Position numbers and translations under genes: made by a program
In this document: in pieces, positions 62,548 to 64,000 of the stretch
Position numbering within the stretch: position 1 is the first letter of the stretch
Layout of the letters: the number at the start of each line of letters is the position of its first letter
Assembly (NCBI GenBank): GCA_964249755.1
Contig: CAXUDB010000004.1
Span: forward strand, 186,001-250,000
DNA from: Ilyomonas sp964249755
GTDB lineage: Bacteria; Bacteroidota; Bacteroidia; Chitinophagales; Chitinophagaceae
DNA: 64,000 nt
Direction: 5' to 3'
The notes under the pieces: generated by a model
Database searches by the model: none
The model's input: the letters and a program-made list of their open reading frames with translations, nothing else
What the model was told of the DNA's origin: nothing

Positions 62548-64000
62548 ATGAAAACAAACCGTTACATCACACTGTTACTGATGGCTGTCCTGTTTGGCAG
62601 CCTTCGTTCTTTTGCGCAGGTATCCGAGGTTACCATGCAGCAAATCCAAACCTTGCTGAAAGAAAAAAGCAGCCGCACTGCCGTGCAGCAAAAGATAGAT
62701 TCGCGGCTGCTGCAAGCCATCAGGGAAGGGCGTGGCGAGGCAATGGCAGCCGGCGTAAACCTGCTTCGCGCCGATGTAGACGCCGATGCCGCCGGAACAC
62801 TCAAGGTTGACATCAGTGCTACCGTTACACCCTCGCTTCTTTCCAAAATCACTTCCTTAGGTGGCAGCATTATTTATCCTTCTGCCCAGTATCATACCGT
62901 TCGTGCCGTTATCAATTTAAAGATGGTAGAAACCATTGCCGCTTACCCCGAGGTAACGTTTATTCAGCCCGCGGTAAAATACATGCTGGTAGATGTGGAT
63001 GCTACCGCCGCAGAAAAGAAAGCTGCGTTTGAAAAACGCGCAGAAAAAGTGAAGGCACAACTAAAAGATTACATTGCCCGCCAGATACTGATTGGAAAAG
63101 CTACCTCCCAGGGCGATGCTACCCACCGGGCAGTTGATGTAAGAAACACGTATGGTTACCTGGGGCAGGGAATTAAGATAGGCGTACTCTCGGATAGCTA
63201 TAACGCCAAAAACGGCGCTGCTGCCAACATTACCAGCGGCGACTTGCCCGGACCCGGCAACCCCGACGGATATACCACACCGGTAACTGTACTGGCTGAT
63301 TATCCCAGCGGTAGCGACGAAGGCAGAGCCATGCTGCAGGTGATACACGACCTTGCCCCGGCTGCTACCTTATACTTTGCTACCGCCGACCTGGGTGAAG
63401 CTTCTTTTGCCGACAATATTGTAGCGCTTCGCAATACCTATGGTTGCAACATCATCCTCGACGATGTGTTCTATTTTGATGAGCCGGCTTTCCAGGATGG
63501 TATTGTGGCACAGGCGGTAAATACCGTTACGGCTGCAGGTGCTTTGTATTTTTCTTCAGCCGGCAATTCCGGCTCTCTTGCCAAAGGCACATCGGGTGTG
63601 TTTGAGGGCGATTTCAACGATGCCGGTTCTCCGCCTTTTACCGGCGGCACCAAAAGCGGAACCATTCATAATTTTGGTACGGTAGCTTCTCCGGTAAACG
63701 GAGATATTGTTACTACTGCCGGTATTGTCTATAATCTTAACTGGAGCGATCCTTATGGCGCTTCTACCAACGATTACGATCTATTTTTGGTGAGCGCTTC
63801 CGGCACGGTTAAAAGCTCTTCTACCAACGTGCAGAACGGAACACAAAATCCTTACGAGCAAGCGTCTGCTCTTTCCTTATCTACCGGCGACCGGCTGGTG
63901 GTGTTTAAAACAACGGGCGCAGCCGTAAGAGCTTTTCACCTGAACACCAATCGTGGCGAATTAACGATCGGTACCAATGGCCAAACACACGGACATGCCT
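62548..64000 (+). CDS. Subtilase-like (S8) protease with a nonstandard catalytic site, 3'-truncated
   Basis: The frame is open from ATG 62548 to the window end (484 codons). A signal peptide (cleaved near FAQ, residue 24) and a propeptide-like N-terminus precede the protease domain. GIKIGVLSDSYN (Asp216) fits the catalytic Asp strand. Where classical subtilases have a His in GHGTH, this one has GSDEGRAMLQVIHDLAPAATLYFATA (Glu258). IILDDVFYFDEPAFQDG replaces the usual oxyanion region, and SAGNSGS follows at 337-343. The nucleophile Ser would be beyond the window, perhaps after THGHA. I infer an exported S8 protease of an unusual subgroup. A T9SS tail would be expected past the window end. Confidence 0.82.
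   Translation, partial: MKTNRYITLLLMAVLFGSLRSFAQVSEVTMQQIQTLLKEKSSRTAVQQKIDSRLLQAIREGRGEAMAAGVNLLRADVDADAAGTLKVDISATVTPSLLSKITSLGGSIIYPSAQYHTVRAVINLKMVETIAAYPEVTFIQPAVKYMLVDVDATAAEKKAAFEKRAEKVKAQLKDYIARQILIGKATSQGDATHRAVDVRNTYGYLGQGIKIGVLSDSYNAKNGAAANITSGDLPGPGNPDGYTTPVTVLADYPSGSDEGRAMLQVIHDLAPAATLYFATADLGEASFADNIVALRNTYGCNIILDDVFYFDEPAFQDGIVAQAVNTVTAAGALYFSSAGNSGSLAKGTSGVFEGDFNDAGSPPFTGGTKSGTIHNFGTVASPVNGDIVTTAGIVYNLNWSDPYGASTNDYDLFLVSASGTVKSSSTNVQNGTQNPYEQASALSLSTGDRLVVFKTTGAAVRAFHLNTNRGELTIGTNGQTHGHA

Overview
The window reads as chromosomal DNA of a Bacteroidota bacterium, most likely family Chitinophagaceae (inferred from content, not from a marker gene). Pointers are secreted proteins with C-terminal type IX secretion (T9SS) sorting domains, LytS/LytTR and GIN-domain (DUF2807) proteins, large MacB/FtsX-type permeases without a partner ATPase, a GH106 rhamnosidase, an ECF sigma/membrane-protein pair, and promoter-like TAnnTTTG boxes. 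Two genes are cut by the window edges: an aldo/keto reductase at the left and a subtilase-like protease at the right. No rRNA, tRNA, CRISPR array, integrase or transposase was seen.

Layout. 1-12.7 kb: aldo/keto reductase, PQQ-type sugar dehydrogenase, SF1 helicase, a protein with a carboxypeptidase-regulatory-like domain, a DHFR/RibD-like reductase, two membrane proteins, a LytS/LytTR two-component pair and a broken DUF4365 gene. 13-17.3 kb: a large T9SS-sorted delta-60-repeat/LamG/HYR protein interrupted by a stop codon, then a MaoC-like protein. 17.9-26.4 kb, minus strand: a GIN-domain protein and three tandem paralogous ABC-type permeases. 27-30.2 kb: a CheB-CheR-PAS-kinase fusion. 30.3-37.1 kb, all minus: a compact block with ArsB-like transporter, a PPH-repeat envelope protein, an OmpR-type regulator and its kinase, with an MFS transporter, a second PPH-repeat protein and a small two-repeat protein upstream. 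37.5-44.8 kb: carbohydrate-active and hydrolytic secreted proteins (GH16, GH106, alpha/beta hydrolase, DUF1080) and a membrane protein split by a TAG. 45.2-49.1 kb, minus: anti-sigma-like protein, ECF sigma factor and a secreted hydrolase in one operon, then an RBBP9-type hydrolase, a small secreted protein and OsmC. 49.6-56.5 kb, plus: ornithine aminotransferase, a T9SS cargo protein, an M48 protease, a secreted hypothetical protein and UV-damage endonuclease. 56.5-61 kb, minus: VOC proteins, an acyltransferase-like membrane protein and small hypothetical proteins. 61.3-64 kb: a small beta-rich protein and the partial protease.

The most interesting system is the 30.3-37.1 kb block. Two exported or membrane-anchored proteins each carry two copies of a short domain built around a Pro-Pro-His motif. 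One is encoded 3 bp after an arsB-like pump and 6 bp before a two-component system, suggesting an envelope-sensing and efflux module.

The window is also rich in intergenic repeats: a 21-bp tandem array and its relative, a roughly 41-bp palindromic array, two nested inverted-repeat elements, and several shorter dispersed palindromes. Three genes carry a single in-frame premature stop (12504, 13737, 38874) and a fourth, more decayed remnant lies near 26.8 kb.
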